Shown one piece after another: positions 45,285 through 54,578 of a DNA stretch of 64,000 bases (positions are counted from its first letter, which is position 1; each line of letters starts with the position of its first letter). The notes under the pieces were generated by a model that was not told the DNA's origin, searched no databases, and saw only the letters and a program-made list of their open reading frames with translations. The position numbers were made by a program, and so were the translations under genes. This DNA comes from Sphingorhabdus sp. EL138 (lineage in GTDB: Bacteria; Pseudomonadota; Alphaproteobacteria; Sphingomonadales; Sphingomonadaceae), in assembly GCF_900258045.1 (NCBI RefSeq), contig NZ_OGVD01000004.1, positions 372,001-436,000 on the forward strand. The letters run 5' to 3'.

Positions 45285-47492
45285 CTAGTCTTTCATCCAG
45301 TCGCGGAAGAAACTGTCGCTGGCTTCGCGGAGGTTGGCGACAGGAACAGCCTGTCCGTTCAAGACAAGCGCATCGCCTTTCACCCTACCGATTTTGGTGA
45401 ATGGCACTTTTTCTGGATCTAGATCATCCTCGTTGCGATAGGTCACAATGTAGCGGCCTTGCGCCTCACTAAAGGCAAAAGCGCTGGTCATATCTTGGAC
45501 TTCCGCACCCAAATTGCCTGCTAGCGCCATCTCGGCTAGCGCGACGGCAAGTCCACCGTCGCTGACATCATGAACAGCCGTCACTTTACCATCCTTGATC
45601 AACTGCCTGACCGTACGGCCCGTCAGGCTTTCATCTTTCAAATCGACCGTTGGCGGAGCTCCGTCTTCGCTACCATGAATTTCTCGCATCCAGAGCGATT
45701 GGCCCAGCTCCTCATAGTGGAAACCAATTGTAGCGATGTAATCGCCATCATTCTTAAACCCAATAGTCATCATTGTATCGAGATCATCAATCAACCCCAC
45801 CGCGCCAATAGCAGGCGTCGGCAAAATCGCATGGCTCACACCATCGGCACCGGTGGTCTCGTTATACAGACTCACATTGCCGGACACGATTGGCATATCC
45901 AACGCTTCGCAGGCTTCGGCCATGCCTTCGATACAGCCGACAAATTGCGCCATGATATGCGGCTTTTCAGGGTTGCCGAAATTCATGCAATCGGTGGTCG
46001 CGAGCGGTTTGGCTCCGACAGCGGTCAGGTTGCGATAGGCTTCGGCGATGGCTTGTTTGCCGCCTTCGACGGGATCGGCCTTGCAATAGCGCGGCGTGCA
46101 GTCGGTGGTGATGGCGAGGCCCTTGTTGGTGCCATGCACACGGACGACAGCGGCATCGCCGCCCGAACGCTGTGCGGTGTCAGCGCCAACCTGACTGTCA
46201 TATTGCTCCCAGATCCAGCGGCGCGAGGCGAGGGCGGGGCTTGCCATCATCTTGAGCAGGTCCGCACCAATATCGGTGCTTTCAGGAATATCACCCAGCG
46301 GTTTGGTGGCGACATGTGCCTTATATTCTTCCTGGGTCAGATGCGGCCGGTCATAAAGCGGAGCATCATCGGCGAGCGGGCCAAGCGGAATATCGCACAC
46401 GGTTTCGCCTTTGTGGGTCAACACCATGCGGCGGGTGTCGGTCACTTCGCCAATCACGGCAAAGTCCAGTTCCCATTTGGTAAAGATCGCCTCGGCCATT
46501 TCCTCACGGCCGGGTTTCAGGACCATCAGCATGCGTTCCTGGCTTTCGGACAGCATCATTTCGTAAGCGGTCATCTCTGTCTCGCGGCACGGCACCTTGT
46601 CCATGTCGAGAATGATGCCGACCTCGCCATTGGTCGCCATTTCTACGCTCGAGCTAGTGAGACCAGCTGCGCCCATATCCTGAATCGCGACAATTGCATC
46701 GCTTGCCATCAATTCAAGACAGGCCTCGATCAGCAGCTTCTCCGTAAATGGATCGCCGACCTGAACGGTAGGGCGCTTCTCATCGCTATCGTCGTCAAAT
46801 TCGGCACTGGCCATGGTCGCACCATGAATACCGTCGCGGCCGGTTTTCGATCCGACATAAACAATCGGGTTGCCAACACCGCTAGCGGCTGAATAGAAAA
46901 TCTTGTCCGCATCAGCCACACCGACGGTCATCGCATTGACAATGATATTGCCGTCATAGGCTTCGTGGAAATTGGTTTCACCACCGACGGTTGGGACACC
47001 AACACAATTGCCATAACCGCCAATACCAGCAACCACGCCTTTGACGAGATGCTTCATCTTCGGATGTTCTGGCCGTCCGAATCGTAACGCGTTCAAATTG
47101 GCCACAGGACGCGCGCCCATGGTGAAGACGTCGCGCAAGATTCCGCCTACGCCAGTTGCCGCACCTTGATAGGGCTCAATGTAGGACGGGTGGTTATGGC
47201 TCTCCATTTTAAAGATCGCGGCCTGGCCGTCGCCAATGTCGATTACGCCCGCATTTTCACCCGGACCGCAAATCACCTGAGGGCCTGTCGTGGGCAGTTT
47301 CTTCAAATGCAGGCGCGAGCTTTTGTAGGAACAATGCTCGGACCACATGACCGAGAATATTCCAAGCTCGGTGATATTCGGCTCGCGGCCAAGCGCGTTT
47401 AATATGCGCTGATATTCCTCCTCATTGAGGCCATGTTCAGCGACAATTTCTGGTGTAATTTTTTCAGCGGTGCGCGAGGATGTCTGTGTCAT
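45285..47492 (-). CDS. purL: Phosphoribosylformylglycinamidine synthase II
   Basis: PurL converts FGAR to FGAM in purine synthesis. The 735-residue length is that of the small PurL that works with PurQ and PurS. The motifs include [92 protein letters not shown] and a C-terminal [21 protein letters not shown] precedes the ATG at 47492. A long open frame on the opposite strand is a shadow. Confidence 0.96.
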   Translation of the reverse strand: MTQTSSRTAEKITPEIVAEHGLNEEEYQRILNALGREPNITELGIFSVMWSEHCSYKSSRLHLKKLPTTGPQVICGPGENAGVIDIGDGQAAIFKMESHNHPSYIEPYQGAATGVGGILRDVFTMGARPVANLNALRFGRPEHPKMKHLVKGVVAGIGGYGNCVGVPTVGGETNFHEAYDGNIIVNAMTVGVADADKIFYSAASGVGNPIVYVGSKTGRDGIHGATMASAEFDDDSDEKRPTVQVGDPFTEKLLIEACLELMASDAIVAIQDMGAAGLTSSSVEMATNGEVGIILDMDKVPCRETEMTAYEMMLSESQERMLMVLKPGREEMAEAIFTKWELDFAVIGEVTDTRRMVLTHKGETVCDIPLGPLADDAPLYDRPHLTQEEYKAHVATKPLGDIPESTDIGADLLKMMASPALASRRWIWEQYDSQVGADTAQRSGGDAAVVRVHGTNKGLAITTDCTPRYCKADPVEGGKQAIAEAYRNLTAVGAKPLATTDCMNFGNPEKPHIMAQFVGCIEGMAEACEALDMPIVSGNVSLYNETTGADGVSHAILPTPAIGAVGLIDDLDTMMTIGFKNDGDYIATIGFHYEELGQSLWMREIHGSEDGAPPTVDLKDESLTGRTVRQLIKDGKVTAVHDVSDGGLAVALAEMALAGNLGAEVQDMTSAFAFSEAQGRYIVTYRNEDDLDPEKVPFTKIGRVKGDALVLNGQAVPVANLREASDSFFRDWMKD

Positions 47493-47577
47493 GAAAACCC
47501 TTTAACGAGCCGTCCCGATTCCGCCTAGTGCGAATTATCAGTTTTGCAGAACCCATTGCATTTAATGCGTGAACATG

Positions 47578-47592
47578 GTTTCATAATGAAAC
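47578..47592. promoter_or_regulatory. 15-bp inverted repeat before the SDR gene
   Basis: GTTTCAT-A-ATGAAAC is a perfect inverted repeat around one central base. It lies 28 bases before the SDR start in the divergent purL/SDR gap. It may be an operator for either gene or part of a leader structure. Confidence 0.4.
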
Positions 47593-47620
47593 TGAAATAG
47601 GTCGATGGCTGGAGCAAGTT

Positions 47621-48343
47621 ATGGGAAAAGTGGTTTTGGTTATCGGTGCTGGTGATGCCATTGGTAGCGCGATCATGCGCGCTTTCGCCGACAAGGATTA
47701 TACCGTTTGCGGCGCACGGCGCGGTGGCGAGAAGCTTGATCCGCTTGTCGAGGAACTCCGCAGCGCCGGTAAGCAGGCTCATGGTTTTTCCTGTGATGCT
47801 CGCAAGGAAGATCAGGTGGAGGCCTTGTTCGCCGATATCGAAGCCAATATCGGCCCGCTGGATTGCGTGGTGTTTAACGTCGGCGCCAATGTGCCGATGA
47901 CAATCCTCGACACCAGCGCGCAGAAGTTTCTGAAAATCTGGGAAATGGCAACCTTTGCCAGTTTCCTTTCAGGACGTGAAGCAGCGCGCGTCATGACCAA
48001 ACGTGGCCATGGTTCGATCATCTTTACCGGCGCAACCGCCAGTATGCGCGGGGCGGCGGGATTTGGCGCCTTTGCCAGCGCGAAGGGTGCGCTCCGCAAT
48101 ATGGTGCAAAGCCTTGCCCGCGAAATGGGCCCGCAAAATATTCATGTCGCCCATGTCGTGATTGACGCGGCCGTGGACACCGATTGGATCAAGGGCATGC
48201 TGCCGGATTATGAGGAGCGCAAAGCCAATGACGGCGTCGTCAATCCGGATGATCTGGCACAGAATTATGTGATGTTGCACGAGCAACCACGCAGCGCCTG
48301 GACTTTTGAAATGGACGTTCGGCCGTGGGCTGAAAAATGGTGA
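47621..48343 (+). CDS. SDR-family protein lacking the catalytic tyrosine
   Basis: The 240-residue protein has a Rossmann fold with the nucleotide-binding VLVIGAGDAIGSAI near the N-terminus and the NVGAN strand end at 87-91. The catalytic region reads GATASMRGAAGFGAFASAKGAL: Lys155 is kept, but the position of the catalytic tyrosine of the YxxxK motif is Phe151. This makes normal dehydrogenase chemistry doubtful. The C-terminal half (MGPQNIHVAHVVIDAAVDTDWIKGM) is normal for the family. It lies 43 bases before an isomerase-like gene, probably one operon. Confidence 0.85.
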   Translation: MGKVVLVIGAGDAIGSAIMRAFADKDYTVCGARRGGEKLDPLVEELRSAGKQAHGFSCDARKEDQVEALFADIEANIGPLDCVVFNVGANVPMTILDTSAQKFLKIWEMATFASFLSGREAARVMTKRGHGSIIFTGATASMRGAAGFGAFASAKGALRNMVQSLAREMGPQNIHVAHVVIDAAVDTDWIKGMLPDYEERKANDGVVNPDDLAQNYVMLHEQPRSAWTFEMDVRPWAEKW

Positions 48344-48386
48344 TGACGCCGTTCTCGCGCACAGGCACAATGATAAGGAAACCCAG

Positions 48387-48986
48387 ATGACCAAGACGAT
48401 TGAACTTGTTTTCGATTTTGTAAGCCCCAATGCCTATCTGATCTGGCACCCGCTAAAGGCATTGGCCGAGAAACATGGTGCAAAAATTGAGGTGCTGCCG
48501 GCATTTCTCGGTGGAATGCACAAGCTAACCGGCAATGCGCCACCTTTTATCCGTGACGCGGAAGTAAAGGGCAAGAACGCCTACGCGATGCTGGAAATGA
48601 ACCGCTTCATCGCCAAACATGGCATGACCAAATTTCAGATGAACTCGCATTTCCCATTCAACACCATAAGTTTGCAGAGGATGCTTGTCGCGCTGGAACC
48701 AGAGAAGCGCGCAACCTTTATCGAAACATTGCTGCCTGCAATTTGGGAAGAGCAGTTGGATGTTACGGATACAGAAGTGCTTGGTAAAATCCTTGCAGAA
48801 GGCGGTTTTGATGCGGAGGCGCTTTTCGCAAAGACACAGGATCCGGCAGTCAAACAGGAATTGATGGACAATGTCGAAAATGTTGTCGGGCGAGGTGCAT
48901 TCGGCATTCCGACCATGTACATTGATGGTGAGATGTATTTTGGTAAAGAGCGTTTGATGCAAATTGATGAGCAGTTGGCAACGTGA
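48387..48986 (+). CDS. 2-hydroxychromene-2-carboxylate isomerase-like (DsbA/kappa-GST family)
   Basis: The 199-residue protein has the thioredoxin-like fold with helical insert of the HCCA isomerase/kappa GST family. It begins TIELVFDFVSPNAYLIWHPLKALAEKHG, with a Ser-Pro at the expected active-site position, and ends with VGRGAFGIPTMYIDGEMYFGKERLMQIDEQL, where the cis-proline region GIPT binds glutathione. The enzyme acts in naphthalene-type degradation in some sphingomonads, but no ring-cleavage genes are nearby, so a general glutathione role is as likely. AAGGAAA lies before the ATG. Confidence 0.82.
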   Translation: MTKTIELVFDFVSPNAYLIWHPLKALAEKHGAKIEVLPAFLGGMHKLTGNAPPFIRDAEVKGKNAYAMLEMNRFIAKHGMTKFQMNSHFPFNTISLQRMLVALEPEKRATFIETLLPAIWEEQLDVTDTEVLGKILAEGGFDAEALFAKTQDPAVKQELMDNVENVVGRGAFGIPTMYIDGEMYFGKERLMQIDEQLAT

Positions 48987-49024
48987 TCTTGACGCCGAGT
49001 CGAGGTTTTTAGGGGAAAACCAGC

Positions 49025-49240
49025 TTGTCAGAGCGACGCGAACATGCTGAAGAATCCCGCATGGAATCCCCTTGCAAAAAAATCTGCGCGATAGATGCGC
49101 CGAGCGGCCTTTGCGTGGGTTGCGGCCGCACCTTGTCAGAAATCGGGGAATGGGCATCCGCCACCGCAGACCGTCAGCAGGAAATATTATCGCTGCTTCC
49201 CGCCAGGATGCAGGATATTGGTAAAACTACCGACCAGTGA
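49025..49240 (+). CDS. DUF1289 small cysteine-rich protein
   Basis: The 71-residue protein contains one DUF1289 domain: [30 protein letters not shown], with cysteines spaced C-x3-C-x8-C-x2-C, a probable metal or cluster site, followed by a helix ([15 protein letters not shown]). The TTG at 49025 has AGGGGA upstream; an ATG at 49061 is an alternative. The function is unknown. It ends just before the convergent LysR gene. Confidence 0.82.
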   Translation: MSERREHAEESRMESPCKKICAIDAPSGLCVGCGRTLSEIGEWASATADRQQEILSLLPARMQDIGKTTDQ

Positions 49241-49246
49241 TAGCCA

Positions 49247-50149
49247 CTATGGGGCCATCAAATTCCTATTGATATACTGATGCAAGGCATCAACAAAGAC
49301 ACGGGTCTTAAAGGGAAGGTGTTGCCGGTTTGGGTAAACGGCATAAATCGCCCGATCTTCGTTTTTCGTCCTGTCTGTAAGAATGGGTTGCAGCTTTCCC
49401 GTCGCTATTTCGGAGTAAACCAGAAAGTGCGCCAGGCGAGCGATCCCCATACTTTGTAATGCAGCGGCTTTTACTGTGAGGCCAATGCCGGAAAAAATGC
49501 TGTTGACGCGGACAGTTTGTGCTTCATCGCCACCATCAAACGTCCATTGATCGTTTGTTTGACCTTTGGCGTGGATTGTCAGGCATCGGTGGTCGAGAAG
49601 GTCAAGCGGTGTGACTGGAGTTTCGTACTGTTCAAGATACTCCGGTGAAGCACAAACTACCCAAGGATCATCAATCAGTTTGCGTGCGATGAACGAGGTT
49701 TCCACAGGGCGTTCAAATAGCAACGCAACATCAACTCTTTCGTTCAACAGATTAATCCCGCCATCGCCTTGTAGCAGCATAACCGAAACTTCCGGATAAT
49801 CCCGCGAGAATGTCTTGAGAAATGGCACCAGGACTTGCAACGAAAGCGCATCGGAGGCAGCGACGCGCAATACACCTTTTGGCACCGTGCTCATATTCCG
49901 TGCCGTGTCTTCGGCATCTTCGATGGCAGTCAGAATATTCTCGCATCGCTCAAACAAGGCGTTTCCAGCTTCGGTGAGTGATAAGGTACGTGTTGTCCGG
50001 TTAAACAGCCGGACGCCGAGCCGGTCCTCAAACCGGCTTATTTTTTTACTGACGCCGGATGAAGTCAGTCCAAGTCTGCGGCCCGCTTCAATGAAGCTGC
50101 CTGACTGCACGACTTCGGTAAAAACTGACATTTCGTTTATCGGGTACAT
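49247..50149 (-). CDS. LysR-family transcriptional regulator
   Basis: The 300-residue protein has the LysR winged helix-turn-helix at residues 1-62 (FTEVVQSGSFIEAGRRLGLTSSGVSKKISRFEDRLGVRLFNRTTRTLSLTEAG) and a periplasmic-binding-like effector domain from about residue 90 (GVLRVAASDALSLQVLVPFLKTF). The effector is unknown. Its upstream region faces the DUF983 gene across 275 bases that contain a long hairpin. Regulators of this type often control the divergent gene or their own promoter. Confidence 0.9.
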   Translation of the reverse strand: MYPINEMSVFTEVVQSGSFIEAGRRLGLTSSGVSKKISRFEDRLGVRLFNRTTRTLSLTEAGNALFERCENILTAIEDAEDTARNMSTVPKGVLRVAASDALSLQVLVPFLKTFSRDYPEVSVMLLQGDGGINLLNERVDVALLFERPVETSFIARKLIDDPWVVCASPEYLEQYETPVTPLDLLDHRCLTIHAKGQTNDQWTFDGGDEAQTVRVNSIFSGIGLTVKAAALQSMGIARLAHFLVYSEIATGKLQPILTDRTKNEDRAIYAVYPNRQHLPFKTRVFVDALHQYINRNLMAP

Positions 50150-50307
50150 GGTTGACAGCTGTCGCCATTAATGAATTATTGTCAACAATAATATTCCATA
50201 AAGTCCATTTATTCCGTGTAAGAAAAGCCCTATCTGACGGGCGATGAAGTGATCTGACCATAATGCAGCAAATGATTGTCATGATCTTCGCAGTAACCTT
50301 CCGGGTT

Positions 50308-50358
50308 GCAGTGAACGGCTCGGCCTTCCGCCCCCTACCGGCCGAGCCAATTCACTGC
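50308..50358 (+). promoter_or_regulatory. Long GC-rich hairpin in the LysR/DUF983 intergenic region
   Basis: GCAGTGAA (50308-50315) pairs with TTCACTGC (50351-50358) and GGCTCGGCC (50317-50325) with GGCCGAGCC (50340-50348), so 17 base pairs with a one/two-base internal asymmetry surround a 14-base C-rich loop. It ends 66 bases before DUF983. It could be a structured leader, an attenuator or part of a small RNA; A-rich rather than T-rich sequence follows on the plus strand. Confidence 0.5.
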
Positions 50359-50424
50359 TGAAAAATTGATCAAAGAGATGGTGATCAGACCGGCTGACCG
50401 CGAACAGATGGGTAGGAACAGAGC

Positions 50425-50796
50425 ATGGAAGACGAAGTGATTGCCTTGATAAAATCAGGTATGAAGCTGAAATGCGGGCATTGCGGACAGGGAAAGCTTT
50501 TCAGAGGCTATCTGAAATTTCATGACAATTGCCCAAACTGCCGCCAGGATTTAACTGTAGCCGATACGGCTGATGGCCCCGCCTTCTTCGTAGGTTTTTT
50601 CACGATGATTGTTTTTGCACCGATAATTTTGGTGATGGTTCAGTCGGCCGATACCATATTTGCGAAGATATTGGCTTTCATCATAGGCATCGTGCTGTGT
50701 TCGCTCGTTTGTCTGATCCTGTTGCCACCAGTCAAAGCGATATTGCTAAATTTGCAGATCAACTACGATTCTGGTGAGGGAAGCACTGATAAATAG
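50425..50796 (+). CDS. DUF983 membrane protein with zinc-ribbon
   Basis: The 123-residue protein has an N-terminal zinc ribbon (CGHCGQGKLF then NCPNCRQDL), followed by two transmembrane helices (about 51-71 and 80-105, including FFVGFFTMIVFAPIILVMV) and a short cytoplasmic tail. This is the DUF983 layout. The function is unknown; in some bacteria such genes lie near cytochrome oxidase genes, but none are here. AGGAA lies before the ATG at 50425. Confidence 0.85.
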   Translation: MEDEVIALIKSGMKLKCGHCGQGKLFRGYLKFHDNCPNCRQDLTVADTADGPAFFVGFFTMIVFAPIILVMVQSADTIFAKILAFIIGIVLCSLVCLILLPPVKAILLNLQINYDSGEGSTDK

Positions 50797-50837
50797 CTAG
50801 TTTCTGGACGCCAGCATATTGGGGACAACATCCGGCC

Positions 50838-51245
50838 TTAGGCTTTCACGAACCTTATCACCAGATAAGCGGTTAGCGCAGCTGTCACACCTGTCGCGAA
50901 CGTGCCCCATGCGATGTCATAGAGGGTGATTTTGGTCGACCACACCTTAAGCACTGCCTGACTGGTCAAATCATAAGTCGCATAGGCAATGCCACCGAAT
51001 AGGGCGCCGTTAAGCAATGCAGTAGTCCATTGGCCATTTGCAAGTGCGGGTTTGACGCCAAACCATATGATCCCGAACAGATAGATCAGATAGAAGGCTA
51101 GTGCTGGCGCTTTGCGAAACTCGTCTGCCATGATTTCGCCGATCACTGGGCGATACAGACTATTCGCCATATTGCTGAGCCACAGGAAATCGAGGATGCC
51201 GAAAATGACGGCTGCGATAATATAGGCGATGACAAATTGGGTCAT
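50838..51245 (-). CDS. DUF2177 integral membrane protein
   Basis: The 135-residue protein has four transmembrane helices. The signature FGILDFLWLSNMANSLYRPVIGEIM near the N-terminus and FGGIAYATYDLTSQAVLKVWS in the third helix are those of DUF2177. The function is unknown. It is 28 bases downstream of another membrane-protein gene on the same strand and is convergent with DUF983. Confidence 0.85.
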   Translation of the reverse strand: MTQFVIAYIIAAVIFGILDFLWLSNMANSLYRPVIGEIMADEFRKAPALAFYLIYLFGIIWFGVKPALANGQWTTALLNGALFGGIAYATYDLTSQAVLKVWSTKITLYDIAWGTFATGVTAALTAYLVIRFVKA

Positions 51246-51273
51246 AGTGCTTCCTGTTTGTGGACTTTAATTC

Positions 51274-51933
51274 CTAGGCGTGTTTCAGTGTCCGTGTCCT
51301 GCTTACAAATGCCGCGGCAACCGATGCGACGGCGAAAGCGATCAATGCGGTTATCATCATTGTTTGGTCAGCGGCTTCCGGTTCGGGAGCAAACCAGTTA
51401 AATAACTGAAAAGCGAGCAGCAATATGGCCAGAAGTACTAAGGCCAGTTTAGACAGTGGAGCAGTTGATCGTGTTCGAAATACATAAAATGCAAGAGCAC
51501 CAAAGGCGAGTATTAGCTCAAGCGGCATGGCGATGGCCGGATAGTTCCAAAGTCCGAAACCCAGATTGGGCGGTGATCCTGCCAATGTGAGATCCGGCGC
51601 ATGTACCAGTAGATCGAGCAGCCAGTGGGACAAGACCACAAGGCCGCCGATGATGGCTCCGGTTTTGTTGCGGGTGATCAGCCAGATGAATAATGCAAAG
51701 CCCAAAGCCCAAACACCGCTGCCAATCAAGCTGTGTGTATAGGGCATATCGTATAGATCCAACGGGTTCATAACCGTCATCCCAGGCGTGATCCGGAAGT
51801 TTTCGATGCCGAAAATCGCTAGTCCGAAAAAGCCGAAATCGACAAGTTGCCCCGCAACAAACAATGTACCGAGGCCTGGTGCCTTTGGATGGGTTGCGGC
51901 GATCATTGCCGGTGCGTAGTGCCCGATAAACAT
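51274..51933 (-). CDS. Polytopic membrane protein of the DUF457-like type
   Basis: The 219-residue protein has about six hydrophobic helices. Conserved polar residues include GHYAPAMIAATHPKAPG at the start, PYTHSLIGS and LSHWLLDLLVHAPDL, resembling the YdjM/DUF457 layout also seen in the gene at 30574. GGGGAGA precedes the ATG at 51933. It is likely cotranscribed with the DUF2177 gene. The function is unknown. Confidence 0.72.
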   Translation of the reverse strand: MFIGHYAPAMIAATHPKAPGLGTLFVAGQLVDFGFFGLAIFGIENFRITPGMTVMNPLDLYDMPYTHSLIGSGVWALGFALFIWLITRNKTGAIIGGLVVLSHWLLDLLVHAPDLTLAGSPPNLGFGLWNYPAIAMPLELILAFGALAFYVFRTRSTAPLSKLALVLLAILLLAFQLFNWFAPEPEAADQTMMITALIAFAVASVAAAFVSRTRTLKHA

Positions 51934-52089
51934 AATGTTCTCCCCTGTTTTAGGAGACCGTAAACTTCATGCTGAAAAATAGCCAGATTGGGATCAGAAT
52001 ATCGAAACTGACGAATTTGAGCTTTCGAGGCCTTGACCGAAACCCAAAGCACCGTCATTGGAATGGCCATGAATGAAAGTGCCCAAAAC

Positions 52090-52329
52090 ATGTCGGACGA
52101 CACAGCAGATTTGAATTTTGAAGATGCACTCAGGCGTCTGGAAGATATTGTCAGAAAACTGGAGAGCGGCGATGTACCGCTGGATCAGTCTATCGCACTT
52201 TATGAACAGGGCGAAAAGCTTCGCACACTTTGCCAGAAACGTTTGGAAGACGCCCAAGCAAAAATCGAGAAAATCACCCTCGACCGTGATGGCAAGGTTA
52301 AAGGCGTCACTGCCTTTGACGAAGACTGA
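52090..52329 (+). CDS. xseB: Exodeoxyribonuclease VII small subunit
   Basis: XseB associates with XseA to degrade single-stranded DNA. From the ATG at 52090 the protein is 79 residues, the usual length, with the family helix pattern LNFEDALRRLEDIVRKLESGDVPLDQSIALYEQGEKLRTLCQKRLEDAQAKIEKI. Starts at 52063 and 52069 would add 7-9 residues. It lies two bases before the ispA start, a common pairing. Confidence 0.92.
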   Translation: MSDDTADLNFEDALRRLEDIVRKLESGDVPLDQSIALYEQGEKLRTLCQKRLEDAQAKIEKITLDRDGKVKGVTAFDED

Positions 52330-52331
52330 AG

Positions 52332-53234
52332 GTGCCTGCCAATAACAATCTGGACCTGCAGCAGGAAATGAACCGTGTAGCAGCAGCGGTCGATAAACAG
52401 TTTGATCTGCTGCTGATGGTGCCGGATGATGCGCGCGCACAGCTTTTTGAAACAATGCGCCATGCTGCGATAGGCGGCGGTAAAAGACTGCGGCCGTTAT
52501 TGGTTGTGGCAACATCGCGCCTGTTCAATGTCGATGAAACTTGCGCCTTGCGGGCTGCGACAGCATTGGAAGCATTACATGTCTATTCGCTGATACATGA
52601 TGACTTGCCCTGCATGGACGATGACGATTTGCGGCGCGGGAAGCCGACTGCGCACAAGGCGTTTGGCGAAGCGCAGGCTGTTCTGGCAGGGGACGCGCTT
52701 CATGCGCTGGCATTTGAATTGCTGGCGGATGACGCTACCCATAGCGATCCGTTTGTTCGGGCCGAGATGGTAGCTTGTCTGGCCAAAGCGGCCGGACCAT
52801 CAGGCATGGCGGGAGGACAGATGATGGATCTTGTCGCTGAAACCACGACATTTGATTTGCCGACTGTCACGCGATTGCAGCAGTTGAAAACAGGTGCACT
52901 TATAAGTGCCTGTGTCGAGATTGGTGCCATATTGGGCCGCGTCCCGGTTGAAGGGCGGACGGGATTGCGAGGCTATGCTCATGATCTTGGTCTCGCTTTC
53001 CAGATTGCCGATGACATTCTGGATGTTGAGGGTGACGAAGCGGTTGCTGGAAAAGCGCTGCATAAAGACGAAAAAGCTGGCAAACAGACTTTTTTGAGTC
53101 TGATGGGACTGGATCGTGCAAGGGACCAGGCGCAAATGCTGGTCAATCAAGCCAAGTCGCATTTAAACGGCCATGGTGAGGAAGCCAATTTGCTTCGTGC
53201 CATCGCAGAATTTACGGTGCAGCGGGACCGCTAG
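52332..53234 (+). CDS. ispA: Farnesyl diphosphate synthase (polyprenyl synthetase)
   Basis: The enzyme condenses IPP with allylic diphosphates to give farnesyl diphosphate. The 300-residue protein has the first Asp-rich motif in LIHDDLPCMDDDDLRRGKPT (about residues 88-107) and the second in FQIADDILD (about 220). The chain-length region before the first motif (ALEALHVYSLIHDD) suits short chains. The start is GTG, two bases after xseB, implying translational coupling. dxs, often next, is not here; coaD follows. Confidence 0.93.
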   Translation: MPANNNLDLQQEMNRVAAAVDKQFDLLLMVPDDARAQLFETMRHAAIGGGKRLRPLLVVATSRLFNVDETCALRAATALEALHVYSLIHDDLPCMDDDDLRRGKPTAHKAFGEAQAVLAGDALHALAFELLADDATHSDPFVRAEMVACLAKAAGPSGMAGGQMMDLVAETTTFDLPTVTRLQQLKTGALISACVEIGAILGRVPVEGRTGLRGYAHDLGLAFQIADDILDVEGDEAVAGKALHKDEKAGKQTFLSLMGLDRARDQAQMLVNQAKSHLNGHGEEANLLRAIAEFTVQRDR

Positions 53235-53267
53235 TCGCGGTACCAGTGAACCAAGGGGGAAGGTAAT

Positions 53268-53771
53268 ATGAGAGTTGGTGTTTATCCTGGGACTTTTGAC
53301 CCGGTCACACTTGGGCACATGGATATCATTCAGCGCGGGACGCGACTGGTAGACAAATTGGTAATTGGTGTGACAACCAATCCTTCTAAATCCCCCATGT
53401 TTTCGCTCGAAGAACGGCTGGAAATGGTTCGCCGCGAAACAGCTGACTTGGGTGATGCGGTGGAGGTGGTCGCGTTTAATGCATTGCTGATGAAGTTTGC
53501 CCAAAAGCAGGGTGCCAGCGTGATCGTACGCGGGTTGCGGGCCGTTGCCGACTTTGAATATGAATATCAAATGGCCGGCATGAACCAGCAACTGAATGAT
53601 CAGATTGAAACGGTATTTCTGATGGCCGATGTCTCCTTGCAGCCAATTGCATCTCGTCTGGTGAAGGAAATCGCTGTTTATGGCGGCGAAATTCATAAAT
53701 TTGTATCGCCCAAAGTCTGTGAAGAAGTAGTCGCCCGAGTGGCAGAAACTGGCTTGAAGGGCGAACAATAA
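53268..53771 (+). CDS. coaD: Phosphopantetheine adenylyltransferase
   Basis: CoaD catalyses the fourth step of CoA synthesis, making dephospho-CoA from ATP and phosphopantetheine. The 167-residue protein opens with RVGVYPGTFDPVTLGHMD, with the nucleotidyltransferase motif T14-L-G-H17. RGLRAVADFEYEYQMAGMN and SRLVKEIAVYGGEI are also present. The GGGGGAAGG before the ATG is strong. It lies 33 bases after ispA. Confidence 0.95.
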   Translation: MRVGVYPGTFDPVTLGHMDIIQRGTRLVDKLVIGVTTNPSKSPMFSLEERLEMVRRETADLGDAVEVVAFNALLMKFAQKQGASVIVRGLRAVADFEYEYQMAGMNQQLNDQIETVFLMADVSLQPIASRLVKEIAVYGGEIHKFVSPKVCEEVVARVAETGLKGEQ

Positions 53772-53915
53772 GCGGGCAATGGAAAGATGAAAATCGGATT
53801 TTGACAAGCAGTTCATTGCGGCGAAAGCATATCTCGTCCAATAGGCAGCAATATTATGATTGGGCGGGCAGATAAGCACCGCCGAAATGACCAAAGAATA
53901 GGTGAGTAGTTTAAT

Positions 53916-54569
53916 ATGCTAAGCAAATATATTGTTTCCCTTTTTGCTGCCGCCATGATCAGTACTGGCGCAGCGGCACAGGAACAAGCGGTGCCCGCTG
54001 AACCGGCTCCGGCGTCTGTGCCGGCAGAGGAAAATATCCTACATTTGGACTTGTCCACCGGCGGACGGGTCACAATACAGCTATATCCAGCCATGGCCCC
54101 CAACCATGTAGAACGGATCAAGACGCTCACGCGGCAGGGTTTTTATGATGGGATTATTTTCCACAGAGTCATTGAAGGCTTCATGGCTCAAACCGGAGAC
54201 CCTACCGGTACCGGTACAGGGGGGTCAGAGCTGCCTGACCTAGAAGCTGAATTCCACGCATTTCCCCATTTGAGAGGCGTAGTATCCATGGCTCGGGCCG
54301 AGAGTGAAGACAGTGCGAATAGCCAATTTTTCATTGTATTTTATCCGCGATTTGCTTTGGACAAAAAATACACGGTTTTCGGCCGGGTCTCTGCCGGCAT
54401 GCAATATGTCGATGCGATCAATCGCGGCGAGCCACCAGCGAGCCCGAGCAGGATTTTGCAGGCTTCAATTGCGGCTGACGGCAAAGCACCGCCAGCGCCT
54501 AGGTCTTTTGCGCCAATAGCTGAAAAAGAGATCACGATCGACGACCTGAACGCGCCGATTAACCCCTAG
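53916..54569 (+). CDS. Exported cyclophilin-type peptidyl-prolyl isomerase
   Basis: Catalyses cis-trans isomerisation of proline bonds. The 217-residue protein has a signal peptide (MLSKYIVSLFAAAMISTGAAA), so it acts in the periplasm. The cyclophilin core has FYDGIIFHRVIEGFMAQTGDPTGTGTGGSELPDLEAEF, GVVSMARAESEDSANSQFFI and KYTVFGRV, which keep the active-site Arg, Phe, Met and Gln residues. It lies nine bases before queA. Confidence 0.9.
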   Translation: MLSKYIVSLFAAAMISTGAAAQEQAVPAEPAPASVPAEENILHLDLSTGGRVTIQLYPAMAPNHVERIKTLTRQGFYDGIIFHRVIEGFMAQTGDPTGTGTGGSELPDLEAEFHAFPHLRGVVSMARAESEDSANSQFFIVFYPRFALDKKYTVFGRVSAGMQYVDAINRGEPPASPSRILQASIAADGKAPPAPRSFAPIAEKEITIDDLNAPINP

Positions 54570-54578
54570 GCTTTCTCT

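Noticed and set aside
45570-46892. A 440-codon open frame on the plus strand opposite purL
   Set aside because: purL on the minus strand is certain and full length; the plus frame has no recognisable domains, a composition typical of antisense shadows and no ribosome binding site.
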